Positions 46,000 through 58,510 of a DNA stretch of 64,000 nt are shown here, piece after piece. A program made the translations under genes and the position numbers. The notes beneath the pieces were generated by a model, which saw only the letters and a list, made by a program, of their open reading frames with translations, was not told the origin of the DNA and searched no databases. The stretch's first letter is position 1. Each line of letters starts with the position of its first letter. The DNA is taken from contig JAQFVV010007206.1 in NCBI GenBank assembly GCA_028023455.1, positions 1 to 64,000 on the forward strand, read 5' to 3'. This DNA comes from Epiperipatus broadwayi. Lineage: Eukaryota > Onychophora > Udeonychophora > Euonychophora > Peripatidae.

Positions 46000-46860
46000 C
46001 AATCTGTAACAAACTAATATGGAATAGAAAGACAGTGGCAATCTCTTTAAAAAATCTGAGCAGACCACCACATAGCAATTGACTTGGACTCCACATAATC
46101 AATGGTTTTTACACACAGAAATCAGTAAATATAATAACAGCAACCATAAAAAGATTTCCAGACCTGGTGTGTGTAATCAGTATAATACCCACAGACAGTC
46201 CACCCCCTTCATATGGATATCTATCCACACTGAATGAAGAAGTCAAGCCAATATATAACAAAATGTCACTCAATAATGACAACAAGTAAACATACTGGGA
46301 CATTTATAATATACTATACCCAAAACAGACACCTAATTTACATCGACCAGTTCTAGGGATAAACAACAGGCATCTACTGCAACAATTCAAAAAATGGTCA
46401 TTAGAACCAAAATTATTTCATTTTCTACTTAAGCTTAATCTTAATGCTCTACCCACAACAGATTTCCTTAGATTTCATAGATTCTATGCAAATATAGACC
46501 CCATGTGTGGGCTATGTCATAGAGAAGGAGAGACACAAGATCATTTTTTTCCCTTTCTGCAGTGCCCTAAAAACAATATATCACACAATGTTTACCACAT
46601 ACAGAAAGGCTATCATTTCAATTGATGAAATAATAAATACATTTAAAAATGGCAACATCCCTGCTATTTGTGCAGTAACATATAACCTTTATGCCTACTG
46701 GTGTACCAGATGCACTTTTGCACTTGCTAATAACCCTCAACGCCACCCAGCAACATATTCAATAAAACTATAACTGTTCAGAAAAATAGACAGCATCCTA
46801 GCTCAACCAGATGTGTTTGCAGCCACATGGTCATACTTGAAACAAAGATCCAGTCTATAA
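46000..46860 (+). pseudogene. LINE ORF2 C-terminal zinc-finger region
   Basis: After the RT, the translation shows a Trp- and Leu-rich stretch ending LNALPTTDFLRFHRF and then MCGLCHREGETQDHFFPFLQ followed by Cys (about 46,502-46,565). The CX2CX8HX6C pattern matches the C-terminal zinc domain found after RT in several LINE clades. The region is open over most of its length but preceded by several stops. Confidence 0.65.
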
Positions 46861-47108
46861 AATATAAAGTCCAATATGATAGATGATGACATTTTCAACA
46901 TCCGCATTTTTTCCAACTTCAAAGAGATGCAAGCATAAACTGAACTAAATAGAAGACCAAATTTAAAAACAAGAAAGAAAGTATGCAGAAATGATAAAGA
47001 CTTATATACTGAAAGTTGTTGTAATTTGTTTTGCATTTGTAACAAATCAATGTAGTACTAGATGTGATTCTGTAACTTTTTAGACTCAATAAAGTTTTGC
47101 TTTGAAAC

Positions 47109-48195
<1,087 letters not shown>

Positions 48196-49614
48196 TTGAA
48201 GGGATTTACATTATTTACACTAAGTATTCAGAATGGATTCCATACTATATCAAACTTTAGACATTATGAAAAATTATGTCTAAAGCTGGGCAAATTAGAA
48301 AATCATTTAACTTTCTTATGTAAATCTGAAGGAATAATTCCTAAAGATTTGCAACTAAAACCTCCAATTCACTCTCAGAAAGCTACCCAGAGAGCAAGTG
48401 TCCCTCTGTTAAGTGAAAAAATAAATGCTCAAAGGTTTTATAAGTATCAAACACTCCAGTAACAATGTAGAATGTTTTCTCAAAAATAAACATACTGATG
48501 ATAAATATATGAGAGTTCCTCAAGCAGTAAAAAATCATATTCTACATTACATGGAAAACTAAAAGAATGTCAAAAGAATAATCTGCTAACCTACGTGGGC
48601 ATATCAAAAATCATAACGTACCAAGCAATGTAGCAACTTTATCTGTTAAAAATCTCAGTTCTAAACAACTAACAGATATTGAAATTTCATTTCCATAAAG
48701 AGGATTAAACTTTGTCATAACACTATCTAATACATCTTTACTACATATAATGGCAGGCCCTGAGGAAGTCACTCAAAACTGTTTTAGAAGAAGCAGCAGA
48801 ATTACTCTGGAGAATAAAAAGAACACTTGACAAGCAACAATAATTGAAGTCAAACATATCCAATGGGGAATGGAAAGCAATTAAATCACTCAAAGTATAT
48901 AAATCTATATTTATTCTCCCTTCTGACAAAGGCAATGCAACAGTTGTAATGGATACAACTGATTATAACAACAAACTACAAGTACTTCTCACAACAGGCA
49001 AATATGAAAAGTGGCAAAAAGTTTGATACCGAGTAAAAAGTTACAAACATTACTGAGAAAGCATCACAGATACTTCACTGATTCAGAAAAAAGAAAAATA
49101 ACATCATATTTCAGCAAAATTCCTCATCTTGTTGATTTACCTAAAATCTATAAGAATCATGTTCCATTAAGACCGATTGTCAGTTCTATAGATTCACCTT
49201 GCCAAAACATGGCAAGATTTCTTCTCAAAGTTTTACATCCTTTGGCTTACAAGATGCTGTCCTTGTCAGGCATTCCAGTCACTTTGTAGAATTAATCCAG
49301 TACCAATGACATATAAGATGACAAGTTTAAGATCTTTTTGTTTCAGAATAAAAAAATACTTCCTTACCAAAGTGATAAACTGAAAAATATTGAGATATTT
49401 GCCAAGGAATTGCTTGATGTTGGTTATAAAATGGAACAAATAAGCAATACTTTATGTCAATTTAAAAATATAGTATAATAATTTAGAGAAAATGAAGATT
49501 AATAGTAAACAATGGATATCTATTCCATTTATTTCAAATCCACAAGTTATATTTTTTTAGGGATATATATATATATATATATATATCCCTAAAAAAATAT
49601 AACTTGTGGATTTG

Positions 49615-49647
<33 letters not shown>

Positions 49648-50190
49648 AATGTGTTTAATGTTTCATTCTACTTTCCAAACAATATTAATAAATTAGTCAA
49701 TAATTCTAAGTATGTTATACCTGTCAAGCAGAAATGTAATGTCATATATCAATTTTTTGTGATTGTATGACATCATATATAGGTAAATCTAGTTGCACTA
49801 TTGAGTGAGGAGATTGAGGAAGCATAATTGTTATATAAATGTGCAAAAAGTAAAAATAATGGTGATTTAATTTCTCCTTCAGTTTTCTTTGATCATGAAA
49901 AAACATGTAAATATAAATTTAAATTTGATTTTGAAAATGTGAAAATTCTTCATGAAGAAAAAAACCGTAATAAAAACAAAATTAAGGAGGCAATTTTTAT
50001 AAATAGAAATAAAATGCATTTAATAAATATGCAATCTGCTAACATTAAAATACGAGATTCGTGGAATTTGAATTGATGACGTTTGCTTCCGCTTTGTTTT
50101 ATTTTTATTTTTCGAATTTTAATGGCAGTTGAGACGGGTTCAAGAAATTAACCGAAAGTACTTCTGCGAATTTAAGGATTGTATGTAATA
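48196..50190 (+). mobile_element. Penelope-like element, all regions but RT catalytic core
   Basis: The most complete PLE by extent. 48,196-48,462 encodes the N-terminal region (LENHLTFLCKSEGIIPKDLQ, matching the 'H--FL--C----IIP--L' block of PLE proteins). 48,844-49,026 has FILPSDKGNATVVMDTTDY and 49,011-49,289 has LPKIYKNHVPLRPIVSSIDS plus ARFLLKVLHPL, the conserved pre-palm RT region. At about 49,310-49,330 the sequence jumps to the post-palm segment FLFQNKKILPYQSDKLKNIE, so motifs A, B and C are deleted. The GIY-YIG tail follows: FFDHEKTCKYKFKFDFENVK and NMQSANIKIRDSWNL at 49,828-50,076. The terminal motif AACCGAAAGTACTTCTGCGA is at about 50,146-50,165. Confidence 0.82.
49531..49618. repeat. 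Perfect 34-bp inverted repeat around (TA)n
   Basis: ATTTCAAATCCACAAGTTAT and the following 14 bases (49,531-49,564) are exactly inverted at 49,585-49,618 across a 20-bp TA spacer. A single-copy version of the same sequence is in the PLE at about 14,590-14,620, so the second arm is a local inverted duplication. Confidence 0.95.
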
Positions 50191-53100
50191 GTTTGTTACC
50201 GTTATTATTATTATTTTTATTGTAATTATATATATGGATTCTTATAATTAAATATTAGTAAAGATAGTAATCAAAAATTTTGAAAAATACAAAAAATATA
50301 ACCGTCACATAGGTGCGCTATCCTCGTCATCTTTGTCAATTAATATTTTGAAAGATTAATCTTCCCTTAATTCAAAGATCTTAAAATTTGTTGCCTGCCT
50401 ATGGATTAAGTCTTTCTTGAGTTTATATATTAGCATAGCTGCCTTTGTACTTTTCTAAATTTTTGATTACTGTTTACTAATATTTGATTATAAGATTCCG
50501 TATATTGCTTTGAAGAAATACGGCATTGATATATATATATAATGTCTGTGTTTTTTTTTTCTTTCTTGCATCAATGAAATGTTAAATCTCTCAGTGAAAT
50601 ATTTAGAATATTTGACAAAGGCATATTGGATTATTTTAAATGTCTATTTTTAGTATAAGTGTCCAGATAACTGAGCAAATTCTAAGTTTGAGATAATCTA
50701 TGAGAGGAAAAAAAAGTACATTTTGCTGAGTGCCAAAATATTTAATTTTGTATATATATGATGCCCATTATTGTATATGCTCTATTCACGATGACAGTAA
50801 TAGTAGGTTGGAGTAGGAATTACTGAAAAAAGTTATTCCAATACATGTCGGACTATTTTTTGAAAGTAATTTTGAAATCATGAATATAATGAGGAAACAA
50901 TAAAATTTAACATTTTTTTAGAGTACACAAGAGAAAGAGAAAGGTGAATAACTCATTGTGTGTGTGTGTGTGTAAAATTTTAAGAAAAATCAGATATATT
51001 AACCTTTAACTGAGGTTTAAAGTTTATATCTGTGCTTGAGATAATCTATAGTTTCGAAAATGATTAGTAAGAATCATTAATGTATTTATCTGAAATGGAT
51101 GGCGTCAAAGTTGTGAGTGGAGGAAAGTTTAACAATGGTAAATGAAAATGTAAGAAATTTACTCTAGATAAATACTCTTCATATAATAGAGACATATGAG
51201 AGATAGTGACTGAGGCCAACTGATGAGTGCTGGTTCAGCACGAAATGCATCTTGGAGAGCATTTGTTTTTATTGGATCTTTATTTATATGAGTTTAAAAC
51301 TAAAGGGGAAGTATGGAGGTGTTTATTATATCTATAGTAAAATTTACTTCATCATTTTGAAGTAAAGAGAAATCAATAAAGAAAATAATTCATTTTAAAA
51401 TTTTACTATCATCAGTATAACAAATAAAGTCTGATCAGTTCGCAACAGACAGAATTAATGGTATAGCATGAAATTGTTATGATCCAATCTGGTTGCTGCT
51501 GGGGTACATCATGAAGACCCATTATAGTAGTATGTGAAAATATATTAGATTACCTAAAACATATTATAACTATTTAATTTTTATTATCATTCAAAACTTT
51601 ACTCTGAGATTTTTATTGGCATGAGGCCTTATGGCTAATAATGGATAAGATGGTATAATTTATAAAACTGTTAAAGATTACTCTTTCATTATGACATATA
51701 TGATTGTCCAGGTTTATACCAGCTATCACCTGGTAAAGACAAGTTATTAACAAGAAAGCAATAATTATAAGTATCGCCACACATGGTTGATTATAGCTGA
51801 GATAAAGTCAGTATTTTAGTACAAATGCTACGCGAGGTATATGTTTTACAATAATAAACAAGCATAGAAAACTTAGGTTTCTTCCTCATTAATTTAAATT
51901 CCTAATTAAGTCAATAGAAATGAGACTCTTATTATGTTGATGAATTGCAAATCATAGGATTAAGAAAATAGATTTTATCATAACATTATCTAATAAATTT
52001 ATTTACGAATTTTGAGCCTAATATTATAAATATTTATAGAGACAATCAATTTTGTATTATACTCCAGAATTAACAAAACAAAGCTAAAGTGATGAATGAG
52101 GTAAATGACATTTTATTGTACTTCATACATCCCGAGCTACCCGAAAACAAAAGCATTCAAATATTTCCCCTGAATATTACTAAAGCTTATATGCATTATC
52201 ATTGGCAATATGTGCTCTAATCTGTGGTCTACTCAATGTGGTAGGTTTTTCTGGATTTTGTGAATGACAAATAGCAATGACATAAGTTAAATTATGAGTT
52301 AACATTTATTTACAAACTTATCATTAAACAAGTAGTTGATTAATTCAATGTTTGAATATAAGTAAACCAATAAATATATAAACAAATAAAATAAATAAAA
52401 TACCATTCCATCTATTTGCTTCAATACATTAATAGTATACATGGATTTTCTAATAAACACTGTTACAAGGTTTTATTAGAAATGGGCTTAATTTCAGTTC
52501 TGAAAAAAGAGAATGGAGTTCAACATCTAGTCATAAAATGTACAATGTGTCAATTCCAGAAACAATACCCCTATACTGTAAACTTATAAAAATAATAATC
52601 AATAAGTAATGACTCATATGTGAAAGTTGGACATAATGAAATACTGAAGCAAAATGGAGGTTTGAACCTCTATTCAGCTAAAATATCATGTACACAAACA
52701 CAAAATAAACTATGGAGACAATTCAGATAGGATGTCCCACTATATCTCATGACTGAACTTAAAGATTTTACCTAAAGATGAAGGAAGATAATTTTAACAT
52801 CATAGTCCATAAAGACTTTGCCCAAAACTACATTTATGAAGGAAAATTGTAGTCCTGTGGATGCATTCATCTACACATTGGAATTACACAGCACTGAATG
52901 CCCTGTGGATTTGAAGACCACCATCAAGCAACAGGTATAATTACACACAATTCTGCTTATTAACCACCAGCACAGGAATGAGTACAAAAAACAAAAAAAT
53001 GGCAAATAATTATTCTGTGAATTAACCATCAGCACAGACTAATGTTATTCAACATTACAAAGTTGTATCAATATTTACATTAAATCATAATTTAAAGTTG

Positions 53101-55244
53101 TAATTATAAATTTTATTAAACGCCCATTATTATATTAAGTAATAATTTACTAAGGCTGTAACCTTAGAAATAAGCGTCTGTAAAATCATCCTCCTCAATA
53201 ATTCTACTAACTTAGAAAACACACTCTTTATATCAGACATGTGTTCAGACATAATAAAGAATTGTTTCAAAATAAATAAGACCAAGGTCATGACTGACTC
53301 TGCGTAAAATATGAGTATAATAACAATATAACAAATGACATTAGTATAGGCACAGTATCCTGGGAAGACTCACAGGAATAATTCATTTAGTGCTGATAAA
53401 CATTATAAATTCACCAATAATTCCTTAACCTTTTGCAAGTACTGTTCCATCAATTATTTATTCTCTTTGATCCATATAATATAAATTCAATTCCTAGAAT
53501 TTAAAATAATATATTATCATTAAGCATAGAAAATTACATAGCATAAACTTCACATATATACCTTCACATGAAAATTTAATCAAAATAAAATACACCCTTA
53601 TTCAATTAACATTAAATTAAATCACACATTTTAGTTATAGTGACAATTCACTAATAAAATAATTGTAGCACATCTTTTAACACTTAATATACAGCACAAA
53701 AATATAAAACAAATTGTTTTCAATTATAAAACAAATCTTCAGATATTTGATTCTATTCCTTTTGTTTCCACTTATAATGAATACTCGTGAATTAATAGAC
53801 TCTTGTATGGGCTTTATGGATATATATGAGGTAATATGAGGTATGTTTTTTTTAAAAAAGACATGTAGAGTTTTAATTAGAAAATTCTTCATAAGTTACT
53901 GAAACCCACATTCTGTAGCAGGTGTGGCTCCAGATTTAAAATTTTTAACTTACCTTTAGTCTATTCAGCATCAAAAACTAGGAATAATTATTCGAGTAAA
54001 TAACAATCCAACATTGGCTATGGAAGTCAGAAAATTGTTTTCTTTTAGCTAGCTGTTATTGTTTTCAACAAGTGTTATTATTACTTTAATAATAAATATC
54101 AAATAGTAGAAACGTTATTTATAACATAAGTTCAAGATGAAATAATCAATTTCTTATTGTTCAGCCTAAGACACACCAAGACATCAGAATAGAATTTCAC
54201 TGTGCATATGTATAAAATATTGATATGTATTAAAATGAACGAAAAAAATTATAATCTTAAATTAGTATAACACTTCATTACGTAACATATAATATTGTTA
54301 TCCAAATAAATCATGAAATTAAGATATTTTCTTTAATGTTAACAGTTTGTAAGCAATAGAATATATTTAAAAAAAAACTGATCTTTTAGCCATTTATTTC
54401 ACTCTCAAGGTTAATAGTTCCAATATATTTTAATTATAGATAGTAGAGAATATTATCAAAGACTTGGTTCCTGGTTGGACAAACTTGAAAAGATTATCTA
54501 AATTCAGCCAATCATGTTGATTTATGTAGAAGACATTTTAGTTTAACTCATTTGGTTATTAATTTTTTTTTTTTTAAAAAAATATCCTTCACATGTTTTA
54601 CATATATGTTAATTAAATCATTTTTTATAGCGCGATTATTTAATATATTCACGCTTTCACTTTCAAACACTTAAGATTCGCCCATACAAAAGCGTTTGGG
54701 TTCGAAAAGATAGATGTCCACCAGGCCATTCTATCTTTTCCAAAGACTTTATCATGTGGTTGAGTGTTAGTATTCATTCATTTATAGTTAAAATCTTCAA
54801 AGCGCATGTGCAACAGCGTAATGCTGTGTTAAATATATGTTAATTGTAATTCATTTTTTTGAACGCTCTGTTACGATGAAATACACAAAACCCGTTTATC
54901 ATATTTTATCTAATAATTCAAAAGTAATTAAATAAATGGCTTTTGATTTAAATTAAATATAATTTCTAGGGTTATTTTTAATCACAATTTACTAAACTTG
55001 ATATAATATGTTGTTAGTTTCTTACAGGTGAAAAACATCTGATTTAAATCAGCGTGTGGAAAAAGCAATTTTAGTACATTAAAAATATATGCAATAACAA
55101 AGCAAAATATTACACAATCTTATCATTAAGTTACTTTAAATGCAAGTATGAAGTAGATACAAAATGCAAGCCATGATAATCAAGTCACCTAGTTGAAGAC
55201 TGAGAAATGTTTTAAATCAGCTCTATCAAACTCTATATTTTGCA

Positions 55245-55246
<2 letters not shown>
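50191..55246. other. Long AT-rich stretch with few recognisable features
   Basis: Contains one copy of the GTGCTGG-motif repeat (about 51,180-51,300, with GAGTGCTGGTTCAGCACGAA), a short (TG)n run at 50,957-50,974, and a hairpin near 54,695-54,750 (TTCGAAAAGATAG and CTATCTTTTCCAA). A GC-richer patch at 52,720-52,990 may be an old transposon but has no readable motif. No gene is supported. Confidence 0.5.

Positions 55247-55318
<72 letters not shown>
55247..55318. repeat. (TA)n microsatellite truncating a LINE
   Basis: About 70 bp of pure TA. Its right edge is the point where the minus-strand LINE reverse transcriptase stops. Confidence 0.95.
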
Positions 55319-55319
<1 letters not shown>

Positions 55320-55320
<1 letters not shown>

Positions 55321-57060
55321 CAACTGAACAAGAGTAGAGTGAAGATATATAATGCTTATATTTAGCAATAGCTATTTGTAATTATATGAATGATTCAAAC
55401 CATTTGATTAATGATTTTGAAAACCCTAAACTATATAATTTGGCTAAGATAATACTATGGTCAATTTTATCAAAGGATTCAGTCATATCAAAATAAACAA
55501 CACGAAGCCAGATCTTCTATAACATGAGCTATATAATCTGAGATAATGAGATTGGTTTCAATGGATTTATTGAATAAGAAACCATATTAAATAGGAGCTA
55601 GAAATTTGCTAATACCTACAATAATTATGTCAAAAATATGCCATTCAAAAAGTTTTGTAATGACATGAAAAAAACAAAACAAATAGGCCTATAATTATTA
55701 TATAAGAATTTACCTCTGTTTTTGTCAATAGGTAAAAAATTGTCATTTTCAGAGTTGTGGTGAAGCTGCCACTTATTATACAACAATTAAACATATGTCG
55801 GATAGTAAGAGAAATAAATTTAACATGACCTTTATATGTCTAAATGGAGCAATATTATCATGATTAAACTAGTATTTTATTTGATATTTTGATTGGAAGA
55901 TAGGATATCGGATACAGAAAAGAAATCAAAAATATTTTTTTGTATAAGAAACAATTTGAAATATTAACAGCAGAATGAGATTGATGTTTGACATTTTCAG
56001 AATATTATTCAGCAAAATTATTTGCCTTTTTTGTGGTGCCATGATTATACTGTAATTTTCTGTTTGCTAATCCCAAAAGTTTGATTAAAAATCAGAGTTT
56101 TTGAGAACTATTACAAATATATGACTGGACATTTTCTATAAATATTTTTTTTAATCTGCCTTGTAAACACATATTGAAAATCTTCCAAAACCATTAAAAT
56201 TATTGCAAAACGACATTTTTTTTTGTAGTGAGATATTATTTATGATTTTATTTTAATTATTTTTTGAGAGTTATGATGTAGTATGGAGGAAAAAGATTGA
56301 TTGATATATTTTTGTTGTATAAAAGAATCTAATAGTTTATTAAGTGTACACATAAAAAATCCATTGTCAAAATTAGCATCAGAAGGGTTGGACAGAGAAT
56401 ATCAATCAAATTTAGAGAATTTCAAACATATGCTCAAATAATCACCCTTTATGATTATACTGTAATTTCCTATTTGCTAATCCCAAATGTTTGATTAAAA
56501 ATCAGAGTTTTTAATAACTATTTCACTCGACATTTTCTATAAATATTTTTTTTTAATCTGCCTTGTAAACACATGTTGAAAATCTTCCAAAACCAGTAAA
56601 ATTATTGCAAAACAACATTTTTTTTGTAGTGAGGTATTATTCATGATGTTCTTGTAATTATTTTTTGAGAGTTATGAAGAAGTATGCATGAAAACGATTA
56701 ATTGATAATTTTTGTTGTATAAAATAATCTAACAGTTTATTAAGCGTAGGAATAAAAAACCCATTACAAAAATTAACATCAGAAGGGTTGGACAGAGAAT
56801 ATCAATCAAATTTAGAGAATTTCAAACATAGACTCAAAAAATTATCCTTTATGTAATTCATTCTAGTAAATTCAAAGGAAATAGACATAAAATAGTAAAT
56901 ATTAATATGAAAATGGATTGGGGGATGACGACAATCAATAGAACAGGATAAAGACAAAATAAGATTACAATTAATTATGAAAATATTGTTAACCATTTAG
57001 TGTACTGTTCAATGTTCATCATTAGTATTCATAATATATTGTTTGAAATTAAATATATAA
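55320..57060 (-). pseudogene. CR1/Jockey-like LINE remnant: endonuclease end and reverse transcriptase
   Basis: Read on the minus strand from 57,060 down, a frame at 56,996-56,802 gives LSLSCSIDCRHPPIHFHI, which fits the C-terminal SDH-PI block of an APE endonuclease with Arg for Asp. A linker follows. Then come LPIDKNRGK-LYNNYRPI (about 55,730-55,670, RT motif 1), QYGFLFNKSIETNLIIS (motif 2), VYFDMTESFDKIDHSIILAK (about 55,495-55,437, motif A) and LGFSKSLIKWFESFI. Motifs B and C are missing because the copy is cut at the (TA)n tract. Stops and shifts are frequent. The 5' part of the endonuclease lies beyond the TIR element at 57,140-58,502. Confidence 0.6.
56040..56850. repeat. Tandem duplication, about 410-bp unit, within the LINE
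   Basis: The segment from ATGATTATACTGTAATTTTC (about 56,040) to the CTCAAATAATCACCCTTT region (56,451) is repeated directly at 56,452-56,850 with about 10% differences. Both copies contain GAAGGGTTGGACAGAGAATA and TCTGCCTTGTAAACACAT. It corresponds to the linker between endonuclease and RT, so the LINE was already there when it duplicated. Confidence 0.9.
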
Positions 57061-57148
57061 ATAAATTGCAACATCCTCAAAGCTTAGGACGATAATATTA
57101 AAAAAATAGTGACACCAACATAAAATTCAAGAATAATATGGTAGTTAC

Positions 57149-57346
57149 GGATAATTCAACCTATGACATATTACCCTGAAGGCATATCAGTCTATTCTTG
57201 TGATTTTTAAGATAACGTCTCCAAGTGATCTGCGGCCACATGTAATCGCTAAAATGTGTCCACAGATCATGTGAACATGGTACGTTAAAAATTGCAAGAT
57301 TAGACTGATATGCCTTCAGGATAATACGTCATCAGTTGAATTATCC
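57149..57346. repeat. Foldback nested in the left end of the TIR element
   Basis: A 46-bp arm (57,149-57,194, starting GGATAATTCAACCTATGACA) is inverted at 57,301-57,346 with about four mismatches. The arms include the element's own TIR, so the left end appears to carry a second, inward-facing terminus. Confidence 0.9.
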
Positions 57347-57599
57347 AGGTCACATGCTAAAAAATATTCAAAAATGAAAAATATCTGACACAGGTCAGGC
57401 AAATACTAAAAAAAATACAAAAAATATACATGCATGCATCAAAATATTATTCTCAATTTTAAAATACAGCAGCGCATAGCGCTGGAATTGGCGGGAGGGG
57501 CTCCAGATGTTTTTGTTGATCCGCAGGCTCAGCATACACGTATATCAGACATTGTATTACTCTCATAGCTGTATGATATAATTCAGAAATTAAAAATAA

Positions 57600-58262
57600 A
57601 ATTAAAACATAATTCAATGTAAGTTTGTGAATTGTATAAATATTATCAAATATTTTTTGTAAATAAGTTTGGGAATTGTAGAAATATTAACAAAAACTTT
57701 TTGTAAATTTTAAATAAACACCTAAATAAAAAGACGCGATCTAATGCAAATCTGGTATTAATGGCATCCAAAAAACGCCGCACTTTTACATGCATTTGGT
57801 AATTTTAAAAATGTACTGCATATTGCAAAATTGATTTAAAAATTATTTCAAATTATTTACACATTACAAACGTAATGTAGAAATATTAACAAAAAGTTTT
57901 TGTTAATTTAAAATAAACAAATAAAACACTTTACCCGAATTAATGCGAATCTGGCATTAATGACGTCCTTGTTATCACATGCATTTGGTAATGTATATTC
58001 CAAATTTGTTTTAAAAAATTATTAAAAATTATTTACACATTAAACGTAATTCAATGTAAGTTTCAGAATTGTAGAAATATTAACTAAAAATTTTTGTAAA
58101 TTTAAAATAAACAGATAAATAAAAAACACTTTACCAGAATAAATTATTTACACATTAAACGTAATTCAATGTAAGTTTGAAAATTGTAGAAATATTAACA
58201 AATTTTTTTTGTAAATTTAAAATAAACAGATATATAAAACAATTTATCTGAATTTACAGCTC
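57600..58262. repeat. Internal tandem repeats of the TIR element
   Basis: The order AATTCAATGTAAGTTTG, ATTGTAGAAATATTAACAAA, TTTGTAAATTTAAAATAAAC, and in longer copies AATGCGAATCTGGCATTAAT plus CATGCATTTGGTAAT, recurs about four times with unit lengths of roughly 110-210 bp. No coding frame. Confidence 0.8.
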
Positions 58263-58510
58263 AAAAAAGTAACTATGATGCCGTGAATAGCAAAATCGCA
58301 ATAGACAGAAAAATCAAAAAATTTCCCAAACCTCTCTCCGAATTTTAAATCTCGCGGGTGAAAAAAAAAAGACTCTCTGATGGATTAATCACGCCAGTCA
58401 CTTTGTTGCCATGACAATGTTGTCATGCAAAAAACGTCAATGTCTACCGGAAGGGAAATCGGTAAGTCAAAAACGTCATCGGTTGAATTATCCGTAAGTA
58501 CCAATAATAT

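Larger units (their letters stand above)
42000..47108 (+). mobile_element. Decayed two-ORF LINE with CCHC knuckle and (TAA)n tail
   Basis: Colinear plus-strand remnants give the full LINE order: a gag-like ORF1 with a zinc knuckle (42.5-43.6 kb), an APE-type endonuclease (43.63-44.33 kb), a reverse transcriptase (45.1-45.8 kb), a C-terminal zinc-finger region (46.4-46.6 kb), a 3' UTR with AATAAA at 47,088, and a long (TAA)n tail. Base composition is A-rich on the coding strand, unlike the adjacent intron. The 5' boundary is uncertain. The tail type and architecture fit the I/Tad/TX1 part of the LINE tree, but I cannot place it more closely. Confidence 0.75.
57140..58502. mobile_element. Non-autonomous TIR DNA transposon, 1.36 kb, intact 8-bp TSD
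   Basis: The left terminus GGTAGTTACGGATAATTCAA... and the complement of the right terminus, GGTACTTACGGATAATTCAA..., agree at 21 of the first 22 bases. AATAATAT flanks both sides exactly (57,132-57,139 and 58,503-58,510). The 8-bp duplication suits hAT- or P-type transposition, but the ends lack the usual hAT CAG start, so the superfamily is open. There is no transposase. The interior contains a nested foldback at the left end, tandem repeats at 57,600-58,262, and a GC-richer hairpin (AGCGCATAGCGCT, about 57,470). Confidence 0.85.
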
